The translations under genes and the position numbers were made by a program. Under the pieces are notes generated by a model. The model saw only the letters and a program-made list of their open reading frames with translations, ran no database searches and had not been told where the DNA came from. Positions 7,954 through 15,305 of a DNA stretch of 26,249 nucleotides are shown one piece after another. The stretch comes from an uncultured bacterium (lineage in GTDB: Bacteria > Actinomycetota > Coriobacteriia > Coriobacteriales > Coriobacteriaceae), in assembly GCA_905214615.1 (NCBI GenBank), contig CAJMMX010000031.1:1-26249 (forward strand), read 5' to 3'. Each line of letters opens with the position of its first letter. Within the stretch, counting starts at the first letter, position 1.

Positions 7954-9939
7954 ATGAAGCTCGCGCTTGCACAGATCGATATGCGCCTGGGTGATATTGA
8001 GGGCATTTGCGGCCGCATCGAGGACCAGGCTCGTCTGGCCCACGAGCGCGGGGCGCGCGTGCTGTGCGTTCCGGCTCCGCTCTTTATGGGCGCCATGCCC
8101 GGTGGCCTGGTGGGCGCTGCCGACTTTGAGCACGACATGCTTGCCGGCTTGACTGGTGTCGCCGAGCGCATCCAGGAGCTTGACATGATCTGCATCGTGC
8201 CCGCGGCGGTTTCGTTTGAGGGTCAGCCGCTGCTCGACTACATGATGCTCAAGGACGGTCATGTGGTGCCGGCGCGTTCGAGCATTGCCCTGCAGCGTGG
8301 CGAGAACAACGACACGCGTTGGGCGCCGCCGGTGTTCGACGTGGACGGCGTGCGCATCGCCGTGATTTTTGACTTGGACCGCGAACTCGAGATGTTGCCG
8401 ACCGGTGTTGACCTCATTGCGTATTTCCAATTCAATGCGTTTGACATGACCGACCGCGAGACTGCCGCCATTGCCGCCGTTCGCAGCGGCGCCTACCGCA
8501 AGATCGCATCCAAGCGCAGCGTGTGGTTTGCCTGTATGGCGCCGGTCGGTGCCTATGACGAGTCGGTGTATACCGGCGGTTCGTTTGTGCTCGACGACTG
8601 CGGTCGCGTGGTGGCCCAAGCGCCGTGTTTTGAGGAGAGCCTGCTGGTTCAGGAGATTCAGCGCGGCGTGATGCTCGATGCCCTGGAAGATCACGAACTG
8701 CCCGAGTTCCGTTCCGAGGAGTGGCTGTGGCAGGCGCTGGTGCTCGCCGTGCGCGACAACGCCCGGGCCCACGGTGCGTCGCGCGCCGTGGTGGCACTCG
8801 AGGGCGACTTGCCGTCGTCCCTGCTGGCGGCGCTGGCCGTCGACGCTCTGGGCCCACGTAATGTGATTGGCCTGGTGCTGGGGCGCAACCGCATCTTTAC
8901 GCCGGCGCAGGAGGAGGCCGAGGCTGCTCGCTGTGCCGCCGTTCGCGCCATTGCCGAGCGCCTGCATATTCGCACGGTTGAGCGCGATGCGCCGGATGCC
9001 GCGCGCGTGCTCGACCGCGATGTGTCGGCGGGCGACGCCGAGCGCCTGCGCTCTCGCACGCTGGGCCTCATGCTGGAGGACACGGCGCTCGAGCTGGGTG
9101 CGATGGCGTTGAGTCCGCTGTCCAAAACCGAGTACGCGCTGGCGGCGCCGGCGCTTTGCGGCGGCTACCAGGGTGATTACGCGCCCTTTGGCGATGTGTA
9201 CCTGTCGACGCTTGAGTTTGTGGCGCGCGTGCGCAACCGCACGTCTGCCGTGGTGCCCCAAGAGCTCGTGACGCTCAACGCGGTGGAAGATTGTATGGAG
9301 CGCGTGCTGGCGCAGGCGCTCTCGACGCTCGACGGTCCGGTCGATATGCTCGACCGCGCGGCACAGCTGCTCGGCGGGCTCGAGCCGGGTGAGGTCGATG
9401 GTGCGCTCGAGTCGCACGTGGACCGCAATCGATCTTTCGACGACATCCCGATGGCCGCTGGCAAGCCTGAGGCCTGCTCGCTGCTGCTGATGCTCGTGCG
9501 TCAGGGCGAGGCCGCCCGCCGCATGCTGCCGACGGTGCCGATCGTCTCTGCCCGTTCGTTTGCCGAGCGCGCCTGGCCGTACATGCTTGCGTGGTCCGAT
9601 CTGGGGCTCAACGGCAAGGAGCGCATGACGGTTGATTCGCTGGCGCGCGCCGAGGTGCGTCGCTTTGCCGACGACGATACGAGTGACCGTATGCGCGGTG
9701 AGATGATGGGCATTTTGGGTGAGCTGCTGGGTATTTCGCCCGAGCAGATGGAGGAGCTGCGCTCTGAGGACGGTCAGCGTCGTTTGCACGAGGGCATGAA
9801 AAAGTTCGAGGGCGAGGTTCAGGACGCCATCGATAAGATGATGGGCGGCCAGGGTGGCCCGCAGGGTGGACCCCAGGGCGCGCCGATGCCGCATCCGCCG
9901 GTGGATCCGAGGCAGTTCCCGTTCTTTAGCCAGAACTAG
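7954..9939 (+). CDS. NAD synthetase (glutamine-hydrolysing)-like protein with degenerate active sites
   Basis: The 661-aa protein has the architecture of glutamine-dependent NAD synthetase: an N-terminal nitrilase-like amidase domain (about 1-245) and a NAD-synthase domain (about 255-440). A further ~150 residues and a Gly/Gln/Pro-rich tail (GGQGGPQGGPQG) follow. The catalytic residues do not survive. The nitrilase Glu is replaced in VPAPLF (A41), no Lys lies in the segment after G102, and the nucleophile Cys position is F139. The synthase PP-loop SGGxDS reads EGDLPSS (283-289), and TGNKSE reads SPLSKTE (387-393). Fold-level similarity remains clear (LALAQIDMRLGD; GGYQGDYAPFGDV at 403-415). 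It is probably a non-catalytic paralogue, of unknown role. Start: GGAAAGGG (7939-7946) 7 nt before ATG. Confidence 0.75.
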   Translation: MKLALAQIDMRLGDIEGICGRIEDQARLAHERGARVLCVPAPLFMGAMPGGLVGAADFEHDMLAGLTGVAERIQELDMICIVPAAVSFEGQPLLDYMMLKDGHVVPARSSIALQRGENNDTRWAPPVFDVDGVRIAVIFDLDRELEMLPTGVDLIAYFQFNAFDMTDRETAAIAAVRSGAYRKIASKRSVWFACMAPVGAYDESVYTGGSFVLDDCGRVVAQAPCFEESLLVQEIQRGVMLDALEDHELPEFRSEEWLWQALVLAVRDNARAHGASRAVVALEGDLPSSLLAALAVDALGPRNVIGLVLGRNRIFTPAQEEAEAARCAAVRAIAERLHIRTVERDAPDAARVLDRDVSAGDAERLRSRTLGLMLEDTALELGAMALSPLSKTEYALAAPALCGGYQGDYAPFGDVYLSTLEFVARVRNRTSAVVPQELVTLNAVEDCMERVLAQALSTLDGPVDMLDRAAQLLGGLEPGEVDGALESHVDRNRSFDDIPMAAGKPEACSLLLMLVRQGEAARRMLPTVPIVSARSFAERAWPYMLAWSDLGLNGKERMTVDSLARAEVRRFADDDTSDRMRGEMMGILGELLGISPEQMEELRSEDGQRRLHEGMKKFEGEVQDAIDKMMGGQGGPQGGPQGAPMPHPPVDPRQFPFFSQN

Positions 9940-10025
9940 GGCAGACGGAAACATTGCGGGAGAGATTCTCTTACACACATTGCTTCTGCCGAATCTATCT
10001 TGCTTTAAGCACTTTGCCCCCGTTG

Positions 10026-10034
10026 TGTTATTCT
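10026..10034 (+). promoter_or_regulatory. putative extended -10 promoter of ruvCAB
   Basis: TGTTATTCT is an extended -10 (TGn + TATTCT at 10029-10034). Transcription would start near 10040, inside the predicted LexA box. The -35 is poor, as expected for an extended -10 promoter. Confidence 0.5.
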
Positions 10035-10048
10035 AGAACAGACGTTCG
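10035..10048 (+). promoter_or_regulatory. LexA-type SOS box on the ruvCAB promoter
   Basis: AGAACAGACGTTCG contains GAAC-N4-GTTC, with the inner bases A-G-A-C fitting the Gram-positive/actinobacterial LexA consensus CGAACRNRYGTTYC. It directly follows the predicted -10 and covers the likely transcription start, the right place for repression. ruv genes are classical SOS genes in many bacteria, so both context and sequence support the call. LexA itself is not in this window. Confidence 0.72.
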
Positions 10049-10103
10049 TGAATGATGCGCGGGGCCTTGTCTTGCGCTGCGCTTGTGGCGAGGGGAGGTT
10101 GGC

Positions 10104-10625
10104 TTGGTTATCTTGGGCATTGACCCCGGTTTGGCTCATACGGGTTGGGGGATTATCGAGGAGCGGCGTGGCGAGGTTCGCTGCCGTGCCTATGGCTGCA
10201 TCGAGACCAGCGCGGGTAGTCCGCTCGCGGTGCGCCTGTCGCATATCGCCCGCGACCTCAAGGGCGTCGTGGAGCGTTATCGACCCGATACCGCTGCCAT
10301 CGAGAGCATTTACTTTGGCGCCAACGTTCGCTCGGCCATCCCTACGGCGCATGCCCGCGGTGCCGCGCTCGTGGCGCTTTCGGAATGCGCGCTCGAGATT
10401 GGCGAGTACACGCCTATGCAGATTAAGCAGGCTGTTGTGGGCACCGGAGCCGCGGACAAACGGCAGGTCGCGTATATGGTTCGTACGCTCACGCAGCTCG
10501 ACCACGACCCGCATCCCGACCATGCCGCCGATGCCCTGGCTTGCGCCATCTGCCACGTAAACCTCAGCCGCACCCGTGCCCTTACCGGTGGCGAGTTCTA
10601 TCAACAGAGAGGAACCGGATACTGA
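10104..10625 (+). CDS. ruvC: Holliday junction endonuclease RuvC
   Basis: RuvC cuts Holliday junctions resolved by the RuvABC complex during recombinational repair. The 173-aa protein carries the acidic active site: D7 in GIDPGL, E67 in AAIES, and H140/D143 in HPDHAADALA. The conserved basic segment near K108 and K119 is also present. The start is taken as TTG 10104 because AGGGGAGG (10091-10098) lies 5 nt upstream and the resulting MVILGIDPG N-terminus matches the family. An upstream in-frame TTG at 10083 would overlap that ribosome-binding site. The stop overlaps the ruvA start as TGATG, implying translational coupling. Confidence 0.95.
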   Translation: MVILGIDPGLAHTGWGIIEERRGEVRCRAYGCIETSAGSPLAVRLSHIARDLKGVVERYRPDTAAIESIYFGANVRSAIPTAHARGAALVALSECALEIGEYTPMQIKQAVVGTGAADKRQVAYMVRTLTQLDHDPHPDHAADALACAICHVNLSRTRALTGGEFYQQRGTGY

Positions 10626-11245
10626 TGATTTCCCAGCTCCATGGAACGCTTGTCGAGGCCACGATGAGCTCGGCCGTCGTCGACGTGTCGGGCGTTGGCT
10701 TTGAACTCGGCATCTCGGGCGGCACTGCGGCCACGTTGCCGACGCCCGGCGGCGAGGTCCGCCTCTACACGCGCATGCAGGTGCGCGAGGACGCCATGAC
10801 ACTTTTCGGTTTTTCCTCTAAGGATGAGCGTACGATGTTCGACCGGCTCGTGTCCGTCTCGGGCGTCGGTCCGCGCCTGGCGCTTGCCGTGCTCTCCACC
10901 TATACCGTGGGCCAGTTGTATTCGCTGGTGATGGCCGAGGACGACAAGGGCATGGCCAAGGTGCCCGGTGTGGGCAAAAAGACCGCGCAGCGTCTGATCC
11001 TGGAGCTCAAGAGCACCTTTGCCAAGGATAAGGGCTTTGTGCCGGTCGACGTGATTCCCGGACAGGTTGCGATGCCCGTGCCCGCTGCCGCTCCCTCGGC
11101 CATTGATGATGCTCGTGCGGCACTCCTTTCCATGGGCTTTAGCCCGCAGGAGACCGATGTCGCTCTGAGCGGGTATGATGGGCAGGATATGCGTGTCGAG
11201 GATCTGCTCGGCGCGGCGCTTAAGCGACTCGGAATGGATGCGTGA
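10625..11245 (+). CDS. ruvA: Holliday junction branch-migration protein RuvA
   Basis: RuvA binds the four-way junction as a tetramer and loads the RuvB motor. The 206-aa protein starts MISQLHGTLVE, has the N-terminal OB fold, and two helix-hairpin-helix DNA-binding motifs: VSGVGPRLAL (from residue 78) and VPGVGKKTAQRL (from 113). A Pro/Ala linker leads to the C-terminal RuvB-binding domain (DDARAALLSMGFS...). Length is normal for the family. ATG 10625 shares a base with the ruvC stop, and AGAGAGG lies about 12 nt upstream, so translation is probably coupled. The ruvA stop in turn overlaps the ruvB start in the same way. Confidence 0.96.
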   Translation: MISQLHGTLVEATMSSAVVDVSGVGFELGISGGTAATLPTPGGEVRLYTRMQVREDAMTLFGFSSKDERTMFDRLVSVSGVGPRLALAVLSTYTVGQLYSLVMAEDDKGMAKVPGVGKKTAQRLILELKSTFAKDKGFVPVDVIPGQVAMPVPAAAPSAIDDARAALLSMGFSPQETDVALSGYDGQDMRVEDLLGAALKRLGMDA

Positions 11246-12312
11246 TGTGGGAAGCCGATGACTCTCAGGACCTGTGGGCGACGCCCGGCAACTCGCCGGC
11301 GGCATCCATGGCGCACGGCGAGCGCATGGTGGGCTCGGAGCTGACGGCCGAGGACCTCGATGTCGACCGCACTTTGCGCCCCCAGCGCCTGGACGACTAC
11401 TGTGGCCAGGAGCACATCAAGCAGAGCCTGCGCGTGTTGATCGAAGCGGCGCAGAGCCGTGGCGAGACGCTCGACCACGTGATTTTCTCGGGTCCTCCGG
11501 GCCTGGGCAAGACCACGCTGGCCACCGTAATCGCCAACGAGCTGGGCGCTCAGATCAAGACCACGAGTGGCCCTGCCATCGCGCGCACCGGTGACCTGGC
11601 GGCTATCCTTACCAACCTGCAGCCGGGTGATGTGCTGTTTATTGACGAGATCCACCGCCTCAACCGTTCGGTCGAGGAGGTCCTGTACCCCGCGATGGAG
11701 GACTTTGCCCTCGATATCGTGATCGGTAAAGGCCCGGCCGCACGATCGATTCGCCTGGATATCCCCAAGTTTACGCTGGTGGCGGCAACGACCCGCTCGG
11801 GTATGCTGACTGGCCCGCTGCGCGACCGCTTTGGCATTTCATATCGCCTGGATTACTACACGGTCGAAGAACTCGCGCAGATTGTGACGCGCTCGGCGTC
11901 CATCCTGGGTGTGACAATAGACCATCCGAGCGCGCTCGAGATCGGCTCACGCTCGCGTGGCACGCCGCGCTTGGCTAATCGTTTGCTCAAGCGCGTGCGC
12001 GACTATGCGCAGGTGCGTGGCAACGGCCCCATCGAGCTCGATATTTGCCGTCAGGCGCTCGAGTTCTTCGAGATCGACGAGCTCGGCCTGGACTGGATGG
12101 ATATTCGTATCTTGGAGACGCTTGCCAAGACGTTCTCCGGTCGTGCCGTGGGACTTACGACCCTTGCCAGCGCGGTGGGCGAGGACCCGGGCACGCTCGA
12201 GGATGTCTATGAGCCCTATTTGCTGCAGTGCGGGTTGATGATTCGTACGCCGCAGGGCCGTCAGGCAACCCTTCGCACCTTTGAGCACCTGGGGATTGAA
12301 CCTACCGTTTAG
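11245..12312 (+). CDS. ruvB: Holliday junction branch-migration ATPase RuvB
   Basis: RuvB is the hexameric AAA+ motor that drives branch migration with RuvA. The 355-aa protein has Walker A GPPGLGKTT (83-91), Walker B IDEIH (133-137), the TRSGMLTGPLRDRFG segment with sensor/arginine-finger features, and a C-terminal winged helix. The N-terminus is extended by about 30 residues before the conserved DRTLRPQRLDDYCGQ. ATG 11245 overlaps the ruvA stop (TGATG); a GTG at 11242 is the only close alternative. It is the last gene of the ruvCAB operon; a 144-bp gap with a separate promoter follows. Confidence 0.96.
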   Translation: MWEADDSQDLWATPGNSPAASMAHGERMVGSELTAEDLDVDRTLRPQRLDDYCGQEHIKQSLRVLIEAAQSRGETLDHVIFSGPPGLGKTTLATVIANELGAQIKTTSGPAIARTGDLAAILTNLQPGDVLFIDEIHRLNRSVEEVLYPAMEDFALDIVIGKGPAARSIRLDIPKFTLVAATTRSGMLTGPLRDRFGISYRLDYYTVEELAQIVTRSASILGVTIDHPSALEIGSRSRGTPRLANRLLKRVRDYAQVRGNGPIELDICRQALEFFEIDELGLDWMDIRILETLAKTFSGRAVGLTTLASAVGEDPGTLEDVYEPYLLQCGLMIRTPQGRQATLRTFEHLGIEPTV

Positions 12313-12407
12313 GGCGCATTGTTTTGGCGGGCTGTTGGGCTATCGCCGGGCATCGGGTAAACATATCGCCGTTCATCGGTTATGGGCGTTTTACTATTGC
12401 GCGCCCG

Positions 12408-12416
12408 TGCTATGCT
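12408..12416 (+). promoter_or_regulatory. putative extended -10 promoter of fhs
   Basis: TGCTATGCT (TGn + TATGCT at 12411-12416) lies about 40 bp before ATG 12457. A weak TTTTAC 16 bp upstream could serve as -35. No riboswitch-like structure was recognised in the leader. Confidence 0.45.
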
Positions 12417-12456
12417 GAATTGGTCTTTTTCTCATCCGGTAACGAAAGGACCGTCC

Positions 12457-14124
12457 ATGCCTACTGACATCGAAATCGCACGTTCCGTCACACCGCTGCC
12501 CATTACCGAGGTGGCCAAGAACGCCGGTGTCGACGTAAAGCACCTGATTCCGTACGGCTTCGACAAGGCTAAGGTCGACTACTCTCTGCTTAATGAGCCA
12601 ACTGATCACCAGGCCAAGCTCGTCCTCGTGACCGCCATCAACCCCACGCCTGCGGGCGAGGGTAAGACCACCACGACCATCGGTCTGGCCGATGGCCTGC
12701 GCCGTCGCGGCGTCAAGAGTGCTGTGGCCCTGCGTGAGCCTTCGCTCGGTCCCGTCTTTGGCGTCAAGGGCGGTGCCGCCGGCGGCGGCTGGGCGCAGGT
12801 CATCCCCATGGAGGACATCAACCTGCACTTTACCGGTGACTTCCACGCTATCGGTGCCGCTAACAACCTGCTGGCCGCCATGCTCGACAACCATATTCAG
12901 CAGGGCAACCAGCTCGGTATCGATGTTAAGCGCATCACCTGGAAGCGCGTCGTCGACATGAACGACCGTCAGCTGCGCCATGTCATCGACGGTATTGGCG
13001 GCAAGGCCCAGGGCGTGCCGCGCGAGGACGGCTTCGATATCACCGTTGCCTCCGAGGTCATGGCAATCCTGTGCCTGTCCACGAGCATCAATGACCTCAA
13101 GGAGCGCCTGGGCGAGATTGTTGTCGGCTACAGCTATGCCGGCGAGCCCGTTCGCGCCCGTGACCTTAAGGCTCAGGGTGCCATGGCGGCCCTGCTCAAG
13201 GATGCGCTCAAGCCCAATCTGGTGCAGACGCTCGAGGGTACGCCCGCGTTTGTCCACGGCGGTCCCTTCGCCAATATTGCCCACGGCTGCAACTCCATCA
13301 TGGCCACGCGTATGGCGATGCGCTTTGGCGATGTCGCCATTACCGAGGCCGGCTTCGGTGCCGATCTGGGTGCCGAGAAGTTCCTCGACATCAAGTGCCG
13401 CATGACGGGCGTTCGCCCCAGCGCCGTCGTGGTCGTCGCCACCGCTCGTGCGCTGAAGTACAACGGTGGCGTCGCCAAGGCCGACCTCAACGAGGAGAAC
13501 CTCGAGGCACTCAAGGCCGGCATGCCCAACCTGCTGCGTCACGTCGACAACATCCAGAACGTTTATGGTCTGCCCTGCGTAGTCGCCATCAACCGCTTCC
13601 CGACGGACACCGAGGCCGAGCTTGCGCTCATCGAGTCCGAGTGTCAGAAGCTCGGTGTCAACGTTAAGCTTTCCGAGGTCTGGGCCAAGGGCGGCGAGGG
13701 CGCGCTCGAGCTTGCCGATGAGGTCATGCGTCTGATTGAGCAGCCGAGCGAGCTCAAGTTTGCCTATGAGGACGGCGCCGATGTGGCCGACGCTCTTGAG
13801 GCCATTGCCACCAAGGTCTACCGCGCCGACGGCGTTGACTTTACGCCGGCCGCCAAGCGCCAGCTCGCCGAGCTGCGCGAGAACGGCTTTGGCAACCTGC
13901 CGGTGTGCGTGGCCAAGACGCAGTACAGCTTTAGCGACAACGCCAAGGCCCTGGGCGCTCCCGAGAACTTCCGCATCACGGTGCGTGAGCTCAAGGTTTC
14001 CGCCGGTGCCCACTTTGTGGTCGCGCTGACTGGCAGTGTTCTGACCATGCCGGGCCTGCCCAAGGTCCCCGCGGCCGAGAACATCGACGTCGACAACGAC
14101 GGCAACATTACCGGCCTGTTCTAA
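12457..14124 (+). CDS. fhs: formate-tetrahydrofolate ligase
   Basis: This cytoplasmic enzyme makes 10-formyl-tetrahydrofolate from formate, ATP and tetrahydrofolate, feeding purine and other one-carbon reactions. The 555-aa length is normal. The ATP-binding loop TPAGEGKTTTTIGL starts at residue 64, and the conserved blocks EPSLGPVFGVKGGAAGGG, NLHFTGDFHAI, GFGADLGAEKF and the C-terminal LTMPGLPK are all present, so it looks fully functional. ATG 12457 is preceded by GAAAGGA (12444-12450) at 6 nt; longer in-frame readings upstream are not supported. It has its own promoter and a strong terminator, so it is probably monocistronic. Confidence 0.97.
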   Translation: MPTDIEIARSVTPLPITEVAKNAGVDVKHLIPYGFDKAKVDYSLLNEPTDHQAKLVLVTAINPTPAGEGKTTTTIGLADGLRRRGVKSAVALREPSLGPVFGVKGGAAGGGWAQVIPMEDINLHFTGDFHAIGAANNLLAAMLDNHIQQGNQLGIDVKRITWKRVVDMNDRQLRHVIDGIGGKAQGVPREDGFDITVASEVMAILCLSTSINDLKERLGEIVVGYSYAGEPVRARDLKAQGAMAALLKDALKPNLVQTLEGTPAFVHGGPFANIAHGCNSIMATRMAMRFGDVAITEAGFGADLGAEKFLDIKCRMTGVRPSAVVVVATARALKYNGGVAKADLNEENLEALKAGMPNLLRHVDNIQNVYGLPCVVAINRFPTDTEAELALIESECQKLGVNVKLSEVWAKGGEGALELADEVMRLIEQPSELKFAYEDGADVADALEAIATKVYRADGVDFTPAAKRQLAELRENGFGNLPVCVAKTQYSFSDNAKALGAPENFRITVRELKVSAGAHFVVALTGSVLTMPGLPKVPAAENIDVDNDGNITGLF

Positions 14125-14149
14125 GTCTGCTGTCCATAGCTGCTAGCCC

Positions 14150-14186
14150 GCCCCGCCGTGCCCGCAAGGCCCGGCGGGGCTTTTTT
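14150..14186 (+). terminator. intrinsic terminator of fhs
   Basis: GCCCCGCCG (14150-14158) pairs perfectly with CGGCGGGGC (14172-14180), with a smaller GCC/GGC stem in the loop, followed directly by six T. It is 25 bp after the fhs stop. Confidence 0.92.
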
Positions 14187-14252
14187 ATCCTTAGGCCCGC
14201 GCATGTCTTGTAGATACCGACGGGCTCTGCCCATCATAGGCTTTTGCGCGGG

Positions 14253-14258
14253 TAGAAT
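14253..14258 (+). promoter_or_regulatory. putative -10 element
   Basis: TAGAAT preceded by CGGG, 45 bp before ATG 14304. No good -35 is seen. Confidence 0.35.
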
Positions 14259-14303
14259 GCATGGATAACTTGAGGCTCACGCGCGACGGAAAGGAATCGT
14301 TGC

Positions 14304-15293
14304 ATGGATCAGGACAAGACAACCGTGATGGGCGGCTACGGTTCCGCGCAGGCTGGCGATAGCGCCGATGCGACCCGCGTTGTTCCCAACCCCGGTTATA
14401 CCGACCCCGCCGCGACGCAGCCTTCCGCCGAGCCCACCCGGGTTATGGGCTATGGCGACACGGCGCAGGATTCTTACGCTGCATCTTCGCAAGGCCCCTA
14501 TGGCAATGCAGCTCCGGACCCGTTTGATTACGCGCCGCAGGATTCTTATGCCGCCTCGACGCCGAATCCCTATGATGCCCTGCCACAAAATCCCATTCCG
14601 CAGCCTCAGCAGACGACGTATATGCCTCGCACGGCGCAGTCTCGCTACGAGTCGCGCGAGCCGTATCGCGAGTACCCCAAGTCGATTCCGCAATATGGCG
14701 AGGACGAGGAGAAGAAGCCGTCGCGTTCGTCGAGCGTGATCAAGAAGATCCTCATCGTGCTGGCGATCTTCTTTGCGCTGTCGGTTGTGTTTGCCATTGT
14801 GTCGGGCATGCTCAACAAACGAGGGGGTTCAACGGCCGATACCGCTGCCGAGCAAACCGAGTCCGCCTCGTCTAGCACCGTCGATCTGAGCGATATCCCG
14901 GGGCAGTACTGGTCCAACGCCAAGAAACTTCTCAAGTCGCGCGGCGCCAATCTTTCGAATGCCGTGGTCCTGACTGATGATGGCTCAACGCCCGTCATCG
15001 ATGCCAACTGGGTCGTTACTTCTGCTTACTATAACGACAGCGGCAATCTCGAAATTCAACTCACGCACAAGAATAGCTCGGGCAACTCGCCCGACGGCCA
15101 AAGCGGTACCGACAGCTCGAGTTCCAATACGCTGGAGGACTTGAGCAACAAGGCACAGGAGCTTGGGGATAAGGCCCAAGAGCTGGGCGACACGGCCCAG
15201 AACCTGGGCGACACCGCTCAGAACTTGGGCGGCATGGCGACGGATGCCTGGAACGCTCTGCAAAACGGCATCTCGGGCGCTCAGGGAAACTAG
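14304..15293 (+). CDS. single-pass membrane protein with Thr-x-Val motifs and PASTA-like ectodomain
   Basis: No named family was recognised. The 329-aa protein has a Pro/Tyr/Gln-rich, probably disordered N-terminal half (about 1-140), which repeats QDSYAAS twice and has three related short motifs: TTVMGGYG, TRVVPNPG and TRVMGYGD. A basic stretch and one transmembrane helix (about 149-171) follow. The external part contains a segment (about 193-255, starting VDLSDIPGQYWSNAKKLL) that resembles a PASTA domain. The end is a seven-residue repeat, A-Q-x-L-G-D-x, four times. Topology is probably N-in. The Thr-x-Val motifs look like Ser/Thr-kinase or FHA-binding sites, which is inference. GGAAAGGA lies 8 nt before the ATG. 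The gene converges on the CDF gene, 12 bp away. Confidence 0.7.
   Translation: MDQDKTTVMGGYGSAQAGDSADATRVVPNPGYTDPAATQPSAEPTRVMGYGDTAQDSYAASSQGPYGNAAPDPFDYAPQDSYAASTPNPYDALPQNPIPQPQQTTYMPRTAQSRYESREPYREYPKSIPQYGEDEEKKPSRSSSVIKKILIVLAIFFALSVVFAIVSGMLNKRGGSTADTAAEQTESASSSTVDLSDIPGQYWSNAKKLLKSRGANLSNAVVLTDDGSTPVIDANWVVTSAYYNDSGNLEIQLTHKNSSGNSPDGQSGTDSSSSNTLEDLSNKAQELGDKAQELGDTAQNLGDTAQNLGGMATDAWNALQNGISGAQGN
15150..15233 (+). repeat. four tandem 21-bp coding repeats
   Basis: Units begin at 15150, 15171, 15192 and 15213. Each encodes a variant of (K/T)-A-Q-(E/N)-L-G-D, the last ending in G. Third-base differences between units show that the repeat is not brand new and is kept at protein level. 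It should form an amphipathic helix. Confidence 0.85.
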
Positions 15294-15305
15294 CTGTTAA
15301 GCGGG

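Noticed and set aside
7717..9978. 753-aa minus-strand open frame opposite the NAD-synthetase-like gene
   Set aside because: Its composition (very high Arg/His/Ala) is typical of an antisense shadow; the plus-strand frame has a ribosome-binding site and clear homology.
9940..10025. Possible terminator after the NAD-synthetase-like gene
   Set aside because: Only weak pairings (GGCAGA/TCTGCC far apart, GAGA/TTCTC) without a T run, so not called.
12394..14013. 539-aa minus-strand open frame opposite fhs
   Set aside because: Shadow of a highly conserved gene; no start signals or recognisable domains.
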